The notes: generated from the sequence alone by a model not told the origin. Shown: positions 23,285-31,479, counted from the stretch's first letter. The stretch: 38,915 nucleotides of DNA from an uncultured Fibrobacter sp. (GCA_946186895.1 CAMHOW010000020.1:1-38915); one strand, 5' to 3'. Numbers and translations: made by a program.

Positions 23285-24124
23285 TTAAATTCTTGCACTC
23301 TTGATACCGAACAGCAAGATGCTCCGTGCGCCGGCATCCCAGAGGCGGTCCATGATGGCGTTGGCTTCTTCTTGCGGGACCATGGCCTTCACGGAATACC
23401 ATTCGCGGCCGTGGAGCTTGGTGACCGTAGGGGCGTCGAGACCGGGGGTCAGGTCGCAGGCCTTCTGCAACAGCTCGGCGGGGCAGTCGTACTCGATCAT
23501 CATGTACGACTGTGCAACCAGCTTGCCCTCGATACGGCGGATCAGGGTGTGCACTTCTTCCAGGCCCGTCTTCTGCGGGTTGCAGAATAGGGCGGCGTTG
23601 CTCCTGAACAGCGGTTCGCCCACAATGCGCAGCCCAGCCTGCTTTAAGGTCGTGCCCGTTTCCACCACATCGACAATGGCATCGGCCACGCCCAGGCTCA
23701 CGGAAATTTCTACGGCGCCTTCCAGCACCACAAAGTCCATGGGCTTCTTGTAGAAACCTTCCACAATGTTCGGGAAGCTGGTGGCAATGGTCTTGTCCTT
23801 CAGCTCGTCCAGACTCTGCACCGGGCTTTCGTTCGGCACGGCGGCGCACATCTTCGAAGCGCCGAAGGGCAGGTCCAGCACCTTCACCGCGGGGCTCTTG
23901 GCTTCGGCGTTGAAATCGATGCCGGTAATGCCCGCGTCAATGATGCCGCGACCCACGTACATGGGAATATCGCTTGGACGCAAGAAGAAGAACTCGATAC
24001 CGTTCTTGGTGTCCAGCTGGGTCAAGGTCTTGTAGGGCTTGGAGGCCTTGTAACCGCAAGCCTTCAGAAGTTCCTGGGTGGGCTCAAAGAGCATGCCCTT
24101 GTTGGGGAGAGCGACTTTAATCAT
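23285..24124 (-). CDS. hisG: ATP phosphoribosyltransferase, long form
   Basis: A 279-residue enzyme for the first step of histidine synthesis, joining ATP and PRPP. It starts MIKVALPNKGMLFEPTQELL; DIPMYVGRGIIDAGITG and EGAVEISVSLGVADAIVDVVETGTTL (PRPP-binding) follow. The C-terminal 75 residues (AQSYMMIEYDCP to GIKSARI) form the regulatory domain of the long, HisZ-independent form, so feedback by histidine is expected. The open frame extends upstream to 24352, but that extension overlaps hisE and is not a HisG sequence. The ATG at 24124 overlaps the hisE stop (ATGA). Confidence 0.95.
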   Translation of the reverse strand: MIKVALPNKGMLFEPTQELLKACGYKASKPYKTLTQLDTKNGIEFFFLRPSDIPMYVGRGIIDAGITGIDFNAEAKSPAVKVLDLPFGASKMCAAVPNESPVQSLDELKDKTIATSFPNIVEGFYKKPMDFVVLEGAVEISVSLGVADAIVDVVETGTTLKQAGLRIVGEPLFRSNAALFCNPQKTGLEEVHTLIRRIEGKLVAQSYMMIEYDCPAELLQKACDLTPGLDAPTVTKLHGREWYSVKAMVPQEEANAIMDRLWDAGARSILLFGIKSARI

Positions 24125-24381
24125 AGCTTGGCGTACACCTCTTCGAGGGTTAAACCTTTTTCGGCCATCATCACGGCCACGTAGTAGAGCACCTGCGACA
24201 GTTCCAGGCACTGGGCGTCGCGACTCTCGAAGCGGGCGGCCATCCAGCTTTCGGCGGCCTCTTCCACCAGCTTCTTGCCGATGCCGTGGGGTCCCTTCTT
24301 GAACAGTTCCGTGGTTCCCTTGCCTTCGGGCATTTCCTTTTTGCGCTGGCAAGCCAGAGCGAACATCTCTTCAAATGTCAT
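24121..24381 (-). CDS. hisE: Phosphoribosyl-ATP pyrophosphatase
   Basis: An 86-residue enzyme for the second step of histidine synthesis. The MazG-like fold motif EEAAESWMAARFES and the LSQVLYYVAVMMAEKGL helix match HisE; it is a stand-alone HisE, not a HisIE fusion. AGAGG before the ATG is a plausible ribosome-binding site. It is translationally coupled to hisG; the other his genes are not in the window. Confidence 0.92.
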   Translation of the reverse strand: MTFEEMFALACQRKKEMPEGKGTTELFKKGPHGIGKKLVEEAAESWMAARFESRDAQCLELSQVLYYVAVMMAEKGLTLEEVYAKL

Positions 24382-24409
24382 AATAACAGACCTCTTGATT
24401 TTACGGCGG

Positions 24410-24417
24410 TAAAGATA
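24410..24417 (-). promoter_or_regulatory. Candidate -10 element for hisE-hisG
   Basis: On the minus strand TATCTTTA lies 28 bases before the hisE ATG. It is close to the TAnnTTTG form seen upstream of several genes in the window. Confidence 0.3.
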
Positions 24418-24447
24418 GAAAAATGTCGCCCCATTGCCCCTTTGTAT

Positions 24448-24531
24448 GGGTTGCCGGGGCTCGCCTCGGGTCTATGTTCAGGGGCATGGGGCTCGGGCTG
24501 TACGGTCTTCGTTATAGCTAAAAACTATAAC
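24448..24531. repeat. G-rich heptamer-like stretch and a 7-bp inverted repeat
   Basis: Between 24476 and 24503 four 7-base units (GTTCAGG, GGCATGG, GGCTCGG, then a diverged one) resemble the units at 23131, and the phase may extend back to 24448. GTTATAG (24511-24517) and CTATAAC (24525-24531) then form a perfect inverted repeat with a 7-base loop. Both are in the 480-base gap between divergent hisE and metY. Confidence 0.4.
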
Positions 24532-24569
24532 TAATGATAAGTAAATAGTATGGGGAGGGACGAATATTG

Positions 24570-24590
24570 GCTAAAACGGCGTTTTTTAGC
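24570..24590. promoter_or_regulatory. Imperfect palindrome in the hisE-metY gap
   Basis: GCTAAAA (24570-24576) and TTTTAGC (24584-24590) flank a short centre in which AAAAC and GTTTT can also pair around GGC. It could be an operator or a weak terminator. The following 80 bases are AT-rich and contain CCTAT/ATAGG (24650-24666) just before the candidate metY promoter. No known riboswitch structure was recognised in this gap. Confidence 0.3.
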
Positions 24591-24676
24591 GAAAATTTGA
24601 TGTTTTTATGACTAAAAATGACATTAATAGCTGCTTTACCGGTTTAATCCCTATTGATTTTATAGGAAAATAGTTT

Positions 24677-24684
24677 TACATTTG
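24677..24684 (+). promoter_or_regulatory. Candidate -10 element for metY-cysK
   Basis: TACATTTG fits TAnnTTTG exactly. If used, the metY leader would be about 170 bases and contain the cruciform repeat at 24735-24800 and a heptamer array. Confidence 0.35.
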
Positions 24685-24734
24685 CACCCGTAATCAAAAT
24701 CGTGCAACGAGTGATGGAAGCCAAGTCCTTATTC

Positions 24735-24800
24735 GTCATCCTCGCGGAAGCGAGGATCCGCTAGAAAAGCAAACGGATCCTCACCTTCGTGAGGATGACT
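24735..24800. repeat. Four-way-junction palindromic repeat upstream of metY, family B
   Basis: The element is built as GTCAT, hairpin CCTCGC-GGAA-GCGAGG, ATCCG, a spacer of about 13 bases, CGGAT, hairpin CCTCAC-CTTC-GTGAGG, ATGAC. Outer GTCAT/ATGAC and inner ATCCG/CGGAT pairs enclose the two side hairpins, so DNA or RNA could fold as a cruciform or four-way junction. All stems are perfect. It would lie in the untranslated leader of metY. Confidence 0.75.
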
Positions 24801-24813
24801 GCTCTTGTCTCCA

Positions 24814-24855
24814 TTACCCAAACCTCGAGCCCCGAACCTCAAACCTCAAAAGGAC
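24814..24855 (+). repeat. Heptanucleotide array in front of metY
   Basis: Units of 7 bases close to AACCTCA occur in register from about 24821 to 24848 (one diverged), with a partial match before and the ribosome-binding sequence AAAGGAC directly after. The array ends 13 bases before the metY ATG. Confidence 0.55.
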
Positions 24856-24861
24856 TTCAAC

Positions 24862-26148
24862 ATGACGACACAGAACAAGCTTCACTTTGAAACCCTCCAG
24901 CTCCACGTAGGCCAGGAACAGGCAGACCCTGCCACCGATTCTCGCGCCGTTCCTATCTACCAGACCACCTCCTACGTTTTCCACAGCGCCCAGCACGCCT
25001 CCGACCGTTTCCACCTGAAAGACGCGGGCAACATCTACGGCCGCCTTACCAACACCACCCAGGATGTTTTTGAAAAGCGCATCGCCGCCCTGGAAGGGGG
25101 CATCGCAGGCCTTGCCGTCGCATCCGGTGCGGCAGCCCTCACTTACGCCATTACGGCCCTCGCCCGCAAAGGCGACCACGTGGTGGCTCAGCGCTCCATC
25201 TATGGCGGTACCTACAACCTGCTGCAGCACACCCTTCGCCCCTTCGGCGTGGATACCACCTTCGTGGATATCCACAACCTGGACGAAGTTCAGGGAGCCA
25301 TCAAGGACAACACCAAGCTTATCTTGATCGAGACTCTCGGCAATCCCAATTCCGACATTCCGGACATCGAGGCCATTTCTGAAATCGCCCACAAGAACAA
25401 GATTCCGGTGGTCATCGACAACACCTTCGGAACGCCCTACCTGATTCGTCCGCTGGAACACGGCGCCGACATCGTGATTCATTCCGCCACCAAGTTTATC
25501 GGCGGTCATGGAACGACTCTTGGCGGTATCATCGTGGACGGTGGAAAGTTCGACTGGGCGGCTAGCGGCAAGTTCCCGCAGTTCACCGAAGTAAACCCCA
25601 GCTACGGCGTGCCCTTTACCGCCGCCGCAGGGGCTGCCGCCTTCATCGTCTATATCCGTGCCATCCTACTTCGTGACGAAGGTGCAGCCATTTCTCCGTT
25701 CAACGCCTTCCTGTTGCTGCAGGGCACGGAGACTTTGTCGCTGCGTCTGGACCGCCATGTGGAAAACACCAAGAAGGTCCTGGAGTTCCTCTCGAAGCAC
25801 CCGAAGGTGGCCAAGGTGAACCACCCGAGCTTTGCGGACCATCCGCAGCACGCCCTCTACAAGAGGTATTTCCCCAACGGCGCAGGGTCTATTTTCACCT
25901 TCGACGTGAAGGGCGGCCAGGCCGAAGCCTTCAAGTTCATCGACAGCCTCAAGATTTTCAGCCTGCTGGCCAACGTGGCCGACGTGAAGAGCCTGGTGGT
26001 GCATCCCTACACGACGACTCACTCCGAACTCACTCCGGAAGAACTCGCCGCTGCCGGTATTTCGCCCGCCACCATCCGCCTTTCCATCGGTACGGAACAC
26101 TACGAGGACATCATTGCCGACCTGGATCAGGCTTTGAATGCAATCTAA
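24862..26148 (+). CDS. metY: O-acetylhomoserine sulfhydrylase (aminocarboxypropyltransferase)
   Basis: A 428-residue PLP enzyme of the Cys/Met metabolism family that makes homocysteine from O-acetylhomoserine and sulfide. It opens FETLQLHVGQEQADPATDSRAVPIYQTTSYVF, typical of MetY, and Lys211 in HSATKFIGGHGTT is the PLP-binding residue. The full length matches MetY rather than shorter MetB or MetC. I chose ATG 24862 for its AAAGGAC ribosome-binding site; the longer frame from 24805 only translates the heptamer array. Followed by cysK after 48 bases, with which it shares the same start context, forming a sulfur-assimilation unit. Confidence 0.95.
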   Translation: MTTQNKLHFETLQLHVGQEQADPATDSRAVPIYQTTSYVFHSAQHASDRFHLKDAGNIYGRLTNTTQDVFEKRIAALEGGIAGLAVASGAAALTYAITALARKGDHVVAQRSIYGGTYNLLQHTLRPFGVDTTFVDIHNLDEVQGAIKDNTKLILIETLGNPNSDIPDIEAISEIAHKNKIPVVIDNTFGTPYLIRPLEHGADIVIHSATKFIGGHGTTLGGIIVDGGKFDWAASGKFPQFTEVNPSYGVPFTAAAGAAAFIVYIRAILLRDEGAAISPFNAFLLLQGTETLSLRLDRHVENTKKVLEFLSKHPKVAKVNHPSFADHPQHALYKRYFPNGAGSIFTFDVKGGQAEAFKFIDSLKIFSLLANVADVKSLVVHPYTTTHSELTPEELAAAGISPATIRLSIGTEHYEDIIADLDQALNAI

Positions 26149-26196
26149 TAGGGTCAACATTTATTAATTTCTAACTCAAAAAAAGGACTTCAAACT

Positions 26197-27123
26197 ATGT
26201 CTAAAATCTATACCTCTGCCGACCAGCTCATTGGTCACACCCCGCTTCTGGAACTCACTCACATCGAGGAAGGCCTCGGTGCCAAGATTCTCGCCAAGCT
26301 GGAATACTTCAACCCCGCCGGTTCCGTGAAGGACCGCGTGGCCAAGGCCATGCTGGACGATGCCGAAAAGAGCGGCAAGCTCAAGGCCGGTTCCGTGATT
26401 ATCGAGCCCACCTCGGGTAACACCGGTATCGGTCTTGCCTCTGTGGCTGCCGCCCGCGGGTACCGCATCATCATCGTGATGCCCGAAACCATGAGTGTGG
26501 AACGCCGCCAGATCATGAAGGCTTATGGCGCCGAGCTGGTGCTTACCGAAGGTGCCAAGGGCATGAAGGGCGCTATCGCTAAGGCCGAAGAACTGGCCAA
26601 GGAAATCCCCAACAGCTTTATTCCGGGACAGTTCGTGAACCCGGCAAATCCGGCCGCCCACAAGGCTACCACCGGTCCCGAAATCTGGGAAGATACCGAC
26701 GGCAAGGTGGACATCTTTGTGGCGGGTGTCGGCACCGGCGGTACGGTTTCCGGTGTTGGCGAATTCCTCAAGAGCAAGAATCCGAATGTGAAGATTGTGG
26801 CCGTGGAGCCTGCAAGCTCTCCGGTGCTCAGCAAGGGTACCGCCGGCGCCCACAAGATCCAGGGAATCGGTGCAGGATTTGTTCCCGACACCTTGAACAC
26901 CAAGATTTACGATGAAATCATCGCCGTGGAAAACGAAGACGCCTTTATAGCTGGCCGCGAAATCGGCAAGAAAGAAGGCGTGCTGGTGGGCATTTCTTCT
27001 GGAGCTGCTCTCTGGGCCGCCAAGGAACTGGCTAAGCGTCCCGAAAACAAGGGCAAGACCATCGTGGCCCTGCTCCCGGATACCGGCGACCGCTACCTGT
27101 CTACCGCGCTCTTCGCCGAATAA
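26197..27123 (+). CDS. cysK: Cysteine synthase A (O-acetylserine sulfhydrylase)
   Basis: A 308-residue PLP enzyme that makes cysteine from O-acetylserine and sulfide. PLP Lys45 lies in NPAGSVKDR, the phosphate-binding loop is [11 protein letters not shown], and [12 protein letters not shown] and [11 protein letters not shown] complete the fold. Start ATG 26197 has the ribosome-binding sequence AAAAGGACTTC, nearly the same as metY. A strong terminator follows the stop. Confidence 0.96.
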   Translation: MSKIYTSADQLIGHTPLLELTHIEEGLGAKILAKLEYFNPAGSVKDRVAKAMLDDAEKSGKLKAGSVIIEPTSGNTGIGLASVAAARGYRIIIVMPETMSVERRQIMKAYGAELVLTEGAKGMKGAIAKAEELAKEIPNSFIPGQFVNPANPAAHKATTGPEIWEDTDGKVDIFVAGVGTGGTVSGVGEFLKSKNPNVKIVAVEPASSPVLSKGTAGAHKIQGIGAGFVPDTLNTKIYDEIIAVENEDAFIAGREIGKKEGVLVGISSGAALWAAKELAKRPENKGKTIVALLPDTGDRYLSTALFAE

Positions 27124-27149
27124 AAAAACTAAAACCTCTGCAAAAAATA

Positions 27150-27171
27150 AAAGCCCCGAAAGGGGCTTTTT
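27150..27171. terminator. Bidirectional intrinsic terminator between cysK and the GH44 gene
   Basis: AAAGCCCC (27150-27157) and GGGGCTTT (27162-27169) form an 8-bp stem with GAAA loop, followed by TTTTT on the plus strand. On the minus strand it is followed by TTTTATTTTTTG, so it can serve both convergent genes. Confidence 0.9.
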
Positions 27172-27195
27172 CTGTTTGTTGTCTGCAATGTTGTT

Positions 27196-29250
27196 TTATT
27201 TCACCACAATCAGCTGGCTCTTGCCGCTGACTTGCAGAATGTATCGGCCCGTGGCAGGCACGCTAAGCTTCAGCGTCGCTTCGGTCGCACCGTTCCAAAG
27301 TCCGCTCCGGATAACCTGGCCCAAGGTATTCGTCAGGGCGTAGCGGCTGTTTTGTTGCAGACCGTCAATGTAAATGTCCCGATTCTGGACAGTGACGGAA
27401 TGCTGGAACAGATTGCCGGGTAATGCGGTAATGTAGTCAGGATTTCCGGAGTTTGAACTGCCAGGGTTTGAAGCTGAGGAATTGTTGATGACCGAGGCAG
27501 ATGAACTGCTTGGAGGAACGGACCCCTGTCCTTTGAACAGTACTGCGGTGATGGACTTGGCGGGGAGGCTCGTAGAAATCGTATTGTTGGACACCTGCAC
27601 CGATCCTTTTTTCAGGGCGTTTTTAGTGTGGGAAACAAAGGTTTCGCCGGTAATTCCCGAAAGGGTGAGAGTCTCTGCAGAACCACCCGCCGCTTTAAAG
27701 TCACTGATTGTCAAGTTCACATCTTGGGCGTCCTTTTCGGCGCGGTTCACGAAGATGACCGTGAGCGAATCGCCCTTGTTGCTGATAGAACTGTAGGCGG
27801 ATACCAGGGAATCGTTACTGGATGTGGACTGCACGCGGTTTTCGTGGCCGTAGCGGCTGAACAGGTGCACCGTTTCGAACATGCCGTCGCGCCAGGTCCA
27901 GGGGGTAAAGATTTCTACACCGTGGTCAATGAAGGTTCCCATGAACGAGGCGTAGGCAAGGGCTCTGCTCATAGCGTCCATGTCGCTGATAAAGTCCGTT
28001 TCCGTGAATCCCAGGGTATATTTGTAATTTTCGCCCATGTATTTTTTCATCCAGTCCGCAATGCGTTTGAAGATGTAGGTCTTGTAACCAACGCCCTTGC
28101 CCGTATTCCAATCACAAGAACCCGTGGTAGAAATGTCGGCACAACGGATCCCGTTTCCGCCCGGATACACGTAGGTCGTGTCAAAGAATACCCGGTGCCA
28201 GTTCATCCAGGTTTCGTAATCTTTTTCGCTCGGATACCAGTGGATGTCAAACACATCCAGTAGTTGGACAGAAGTCTTTTTCTGTTCTTCACCCAGACGC
28301 TTGATGAAGTATTCCAGCCAGCAGTATTTGTGGTCCGTGGCCTTGACATAGCTTGTGGAGTTGTTGTCGTAAGCGATGTTGCACCAACTCCATTCGTTGG
28401 CCGCTACGGGACCGGTTAGTTTTAGGTCAGGGCTGATGGCCTTTGCCGCCTTGGCTACGGCAATGTAGTTGTCCACCATACGGTCTGCTGCAACGGTGTT
28501 GCCATCTTCGTTGGGGTAGGTGTAGGGCAGGTCGCTGTGGGTGCCCCGCCAGAGTTCCATCTCGTTGTCCATGCTCCAGTACTGAAACCTCTTCATGTCG
28601 TACTTGAGTTCGTCTTTCCAGTGGGGGATGATTTTTACGGTGGAGTCGGCGGGCCACTCTTCGAGATAGAGACGGTAATCTCCTGCTTGAATCTGGGTGA
28701 CCCCGTCATCGTCCACCGTGCCGCCACCGGCCAGGTCAAGGGTCTGCTTTGCGTTTTTGCCACCATGAGACTGTTTCCAGTCCCAGTCCTTGAAGTTGTA
28801 CGCTGTGGTGCTGGCCACATAGCCAGCCAACTGGAAGGCGTACATGCCATCTACACCGGGCAGGTTGTCCAGAATTTTCTTAGAAGAAATGTCCCAGTCG
28901 TGCTTATAGACGTTGTTGTAGTAGTCGGGGTGGCTAGAAAGGTTCTTGCGCCAGTTGTGCTTGGTGGCGTTGTTCCCGTTGTTCATACGCAAGTAGCGTA
29001 TGCCCGCCTGCTGGTAAGTTTCCAGGTTCGTCTGTTCTTTTTCCGACAATGTAGTAACAACGTCGTTCAGGTCGCCTCTGTCTTCATTGCAAAAGATGTT
29101 CCGACCGTACAGATACGGCGAAATCTTCTTGACGCCCTTGTCCGTATCCACGTTGACGTTGATGGCGGCACTGGCTGCTGTCGCAGAAATCCCTGCGGTA
29201 ATTATTGCCGCGAGGACGCCCGAAAACCTCAGTGTTTTAACTGTACCCAT
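27196..29250 (-). CDS. Secreted glycoside hydrolase family 44 enzyme (endoglucanase/xyloglucanase)
   Basis: A 684-residue secreted polysaccharidase. Residues 1-28 form a signal peptide. The GH44 signature YWSMDNEMELWRGTHSD carries the presumed acid/base Glu230, and LGFTETDF the nucleophile Glu417; IHWYP and FTPWTW also fit. After the barrel comes a beta domain (about 480-575), a Ser/Asn-rich linker (about 583-615) and a final 80-residue module ending YILQVSGKSQLIVVK, which resembles C-terminal sorting domains of the type IX secretion pathway. Start ATG 29250 has a G6 ribosome-binding stretch; GTG 29256 is also in frame. GH44 enzymes cut beta-1,4-glucans such as cellulose, xyloglucan or lichenan; the substrate is not determinable here. 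Confidence 0.88.
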   Translation of the reverse strand: MGTVKTLRFSGVLAAIITAGISATAASAAINVNVDTDKGVKKISPYLYGRNIFCNEDRGDLNDVVTTLSEKEQTNLETYQQAGIRYLRMNNGNNATKHNWRKNLSSHPDYYNNVYKHDWDISSKKILDNLPGVDGMYAFQLAGYVASTTAYNFKDWDWKQSHGGKNAKQTLDLAGGGTVDDDGVTQIQAGDYRLYLEEWPADSTVKIIPHWKDELKYDMKRFQYWSMDNEMELWRGTHSDLPYTYPNEDGNTVAADRMVDNYIAVAKAAKAISPDLKLTGPVAANEWSWCNIAYDNNSTSYVKATDHKYCWLEYFIKRLGEEQKKTSVQLLDVFDIHWYPSEKDYETWMNWHRVFFDTTYVYPGGNGIRCADISTTGSCDWNTGKGVGYKTYIFKRIADWMKKYMGENYKYTLGFTETDFISDMDAMSRALAYASFMGTFIDHGVEIFTPWTWRDGMFETVHLFSRYGHENRVQSTSSNDSLVSAYSSISNKGDSLTVIFVNRAEKDAQDVNLTISDFKAAGGSAETLTLSGITGETFVSHTKNALKKGSVQVSNNTISTSLPAKSITAVLFKGQGSVPPSSSSASVINNSSASNPGSSNSGNPDYITALPGNLFQHSVTVQNRDIYIDGLQQNSRYALTNTLGQVIRSGLWNGATEATLKLSVPATGRYILQVSGKSQLIVVK

Positions 29251-29282
29251 ATACACCCCCCTTTTTTTTGAAATCTAGTACT

Positions 29283-30200
29283 TTATTTCTCCACCACGAT
29301 TAGCTCCGGCTCGCCACGGCCCGGCAAAGGCCTGAAAATCTTTACGTTGGTCTGAGTGGCGGGGCCTCCGAAGGCCTTCATCTCGCAGGTGAACAAGAAG
29401 TTGGTGCCCGCCACCACCTGGGTGGAGACACTCAGGGGCTTCAGTCCCAGGTAGGCGTAGTCCTTGGTGGCGGCGGCGAACACGGCGGAATCTTCGGCGG
29501 TAAGCGGGCGTTGTTCAGAGTAGCCGCCCATGAGCATCTCTTCGGTCTTGCCTTCTGCCAGGTTGGCAAAGAAGGTTTCCACTTCGGCGGATACGACGGA
29601 GTCCGCACCTTCGGCGGTTACACGCTTGTTGGAAATTCCGTAGGCGAGAGTCACATTGGCATTCGGGGCCAGGGTCTTAAGCTCGCTGGCACTGGCCTTG
29701 CGTCCGCCGCTACCGTAGGTGCAGAAGGGCACCACCACCTTGCCGCTCAGGTCGTTAGAATCCAAGAAACTGTAGATAGGGGGAGCGAAGCTCCCGAACA
29801 TGATGGGGTAGCCCAGGAACACAGTGTCGTACTTGGCCAGGTCGGCCTTGGCGTTCACCAGGGCGGGCCACTGCTTGCTTTCGCGCTGGTCACGGACAGC
29901 CGCGATGGTGCTGTCGTAGGTGGAGGGGTAGGGCTGTACGAGGCTAATCTCGAAGACGTCGGCGTTGCGTTCTTTTTGGAAAATTTCTGCTACCGTCTTG
30001 GTGGCACCGTTTTGGGAATAGAACACCACCAGGGACTTGGAGGGCGCGGTCTGTTCAGCAGGTTGTGCCACGGCCTGTTCCGCGGGTTGTTCGGCCGCGG
30101 CCTTCTCCGTTTTCTGCTCGTTGCAGGCGCACAGGGCGAGGGCGGCTACTGCGGCGAGTCCGCTGAATTTGGCGATAAAGCCGTTAAACTTACGATTCAT
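29283..30200 (-). CDS. Flavodoxin-like lipoprotein
   Basis: A 305-residue protein with a lipoprotein signal (GLAAVAALALCAC, probable lipid Cys26), a Glu/Ala/Gln/Pro-rich linker repeated as AEQPAEQ, and a flavodoxin-like domain (about 52-190). The FMN phosphate loop is YSQNGATKTVAE, and FLGYPIMFGSFAPPIYSFL and VVPFCTYGSGGRKASA match the other flavin-contacting loops. A further 110-residue C-terminal part is unrecognised. ATG 30200 is chosen because GGAGG precedes it; the frame extends to 30236 without support. Flavodoxin folds tethered outside the cytoplasmic membrane are unusual; the protein could take part in envelope redox chemistry, which is inference. Confidence 0.85.
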   Translation of the reverse strand: MNRKFNGFIAKFSGLAAVAALALCACNEQKTEKAAAEQPAEQAVAQPAEQTAPSKSLVVFYSQNGATKTVAEIFQKERNADVFEISLVQPYPSTYDSTIAAVRDQRESKQWPALVNAKADLAKYDTVFLGYPIMFGSFAPPIYSFLDSNDLSGKVVVPFCTYGSGGRKASASELKTLAPNANVTLAYGISNKRVTAEGADSVVSAEVETFFANLAEGKTEEMLMGGYSEQRPLTAEDSAVFAAATKDYAYLGLKPLSVSTQVVAGTNFLFTCEMKAFGGPATQTNVKIFRPLPGRGEPELIVVEK

Positions 30201-30285
30201 AAAACCTCCGTTCCTATAAGGACCATTTCCCAGCAAAAATAAACTTTTATGAGAAAAATGATAAAAAGTGATCCACGTAACGCGA

Positions 30286-30298
30286 TATAATCTATATT
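30286..30298 (+). promoter_or_regulatory. Candidate promoter -10 region for the wecE-like gene
   Basis: TATAAT at 30286-30291 and TATATT at 30293-30298 overlap a divergent gap of 132 bases. Either would give a leader of about 30 bases before the ATG at 30333. No convincing -35 box is seen. Confidence 0.35.
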
Positions 30299-30332
30299 AA
30301 TTCCGGTAAAACAAGCGATAATTTGGATTTGT

Positions 30333-31466
30333 ATGAAGATTCCTTTTAACAAGCCCCCCTTTGTGGGCACCGAATTTGACTATGTGCGACAGGCCGTGGA
30401 GAGCGGCCGCATTTGCGGTGATGGACAGTTCAACCAGAAATGCCACGCCTGGCTTCAGCAAAAGACTGGAGTGGCCCGCGCCCTGCTTACCACCAGTTGC
30501 ACCCACGCGCTAGAGATGTCCGCTCTCATTTGCAACATCCAGCCTGGCGATGAAGTGATAATGCCTTCGTTCACTTTTGTGTCTACCGCCGATGCCTTTG
30601 CCATGCGGGGAGCCAAGTGCGTGTTCGTGGATATCCGTCCGGACACCATGAACATCGACGAGAAGCTGATCGAGGCGGCCATTACCGAAAAGACCAAGGC
30701 TATAGTGCCGGTGCACTACGCAGGTGTGGGTTGCGAGATGGATACCATCAATGCCATCGCCAAGAAGCACAACCTGTTTGTGGTTGAAGATGCCGCTCAG
30801 GGCATGATGTCCACTTACAAGGGTCGCGCTCTAGGCTCGTTGGGTGACTTTGGTTGCTACAGTTTCCATGAAACCAAGAACTATAGCATGGGTGAGGGCG
30901 GCGCTATCCTCATCAGCGACAAGAAGTATTCCGACCATGCCGAAATCATCCGCGAGAAGGGAACCAACCGCGTGCAGTTCCACCGGGGCGAAGTGGATAA
31001 ATATACTTGGGTGGAGCTGGGCTCTAGCTACCTGCCTAGTGAACTGAATGCAGCATACTTGTACGCTGAACTGGAAAACGCTCAGAAAATTTTCGACAAC
31101 CGCATGGCCAGCTGGAATGCTTACCGCGAACGGCTGCAGCCCATTGCGGATGCAGGCGACTTGCAGCTCCCGTACATTCCGGCGGAATGCACTCACAACG
31201 CCCACATGTTCTACCTGAAGGTGGCGAACCTCAAGACCCGTACCGCCCTCATCGCGCATCTAGTGAAGAACGACATCTTAGCTGTATTCCACTACGTGCC
31301 CCTGCACAGCGCCCCCGCAGGCAAGCGATTCGGCCGATTCGATGGAGAGGATCGCTACACCACCAGCGAAAGCGACCGTCTGCTTCGACTGCCCATGTTC
31401 TACGGCCTGAAACCCGAAGACCTGGAATTCGTCTGCGAAAAGGTTCAAGAATTCTTCGGGAAGTAG
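30333..31466 (+). CDS. wecE: dTDP-4-amino-4,6-dideoxygalactose transaminase (WecE/RffA-like)
   Basis: A 377-residue PLP aminotransferase of the DegT/DnrJ/EryC1 family. It starts MKIPFNKPPFVGTEFDYVRQA and contains PGDEVIMPSFTFVSTADAF, FVDIRPDTMNIDE, VEDAAQGMMSTYKGRALG and Lys182 in SFHETKNYSMGEGG, the PLP-binding residue. As far as I recall the E. coli WecE sequence, similarity is high along the whole length. That enzyme makes dTDP-4-amino-4,6-dideoxygalactose for enterobacterial common antigen; here it probably supplies an amino sugar for a surface polysaccharide or glycoprotein. No other dTDP-sugar genes are in the window. Confidence 0.9.
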   Translation: MKIPFNKPPFVGTEFDYVRQAVESGRICGDGQFNQKCHAWLQQKTGVARALLTTSCTHALEMSALICNIQPGDEVIMPSFTFVSTADAFAMRGAKCVFVDIRPDTMNIDEKLIEAAITEKTKAIVPVHYAGVGCEMDTINAIAKKHNLFVVEDAAQGMMSTYKGRALGSLGDFGCYSFHETKNYSMGEGGAILISDKKYSDHAEIIREKGTNRVQFHRGEVDKYTWVELGSSYLPSELNAAYLYAELENAQKIFDNRMASWNAYRERLQPIADAGDLQLPYIPAECTHNAHMFYLKVANLKTRTALIAHLVKNDILAVFHYVPLHSAPAGKRFGRFDGEDRYTTSESDRLLRLPMFYGLKPEDLEFVCEKVQEFFGK

Positions 31467-31479
31467 TTCTGAAAGTGGC

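Noticed and set aside
24125..24352. Upstream extension of the hisG frame
   Set aside because: It overlaps hisE in another frame; HisG proteins begin MIKVALPNKG and ATGA coupling marks the real start.
24382..24861. Possible SAM or other riboswitch before metY
   Set aside because: No recognisable SAM-I, SAM-II or cobalamin core; structured parts are explained by the cruciform repeat and palindromes.
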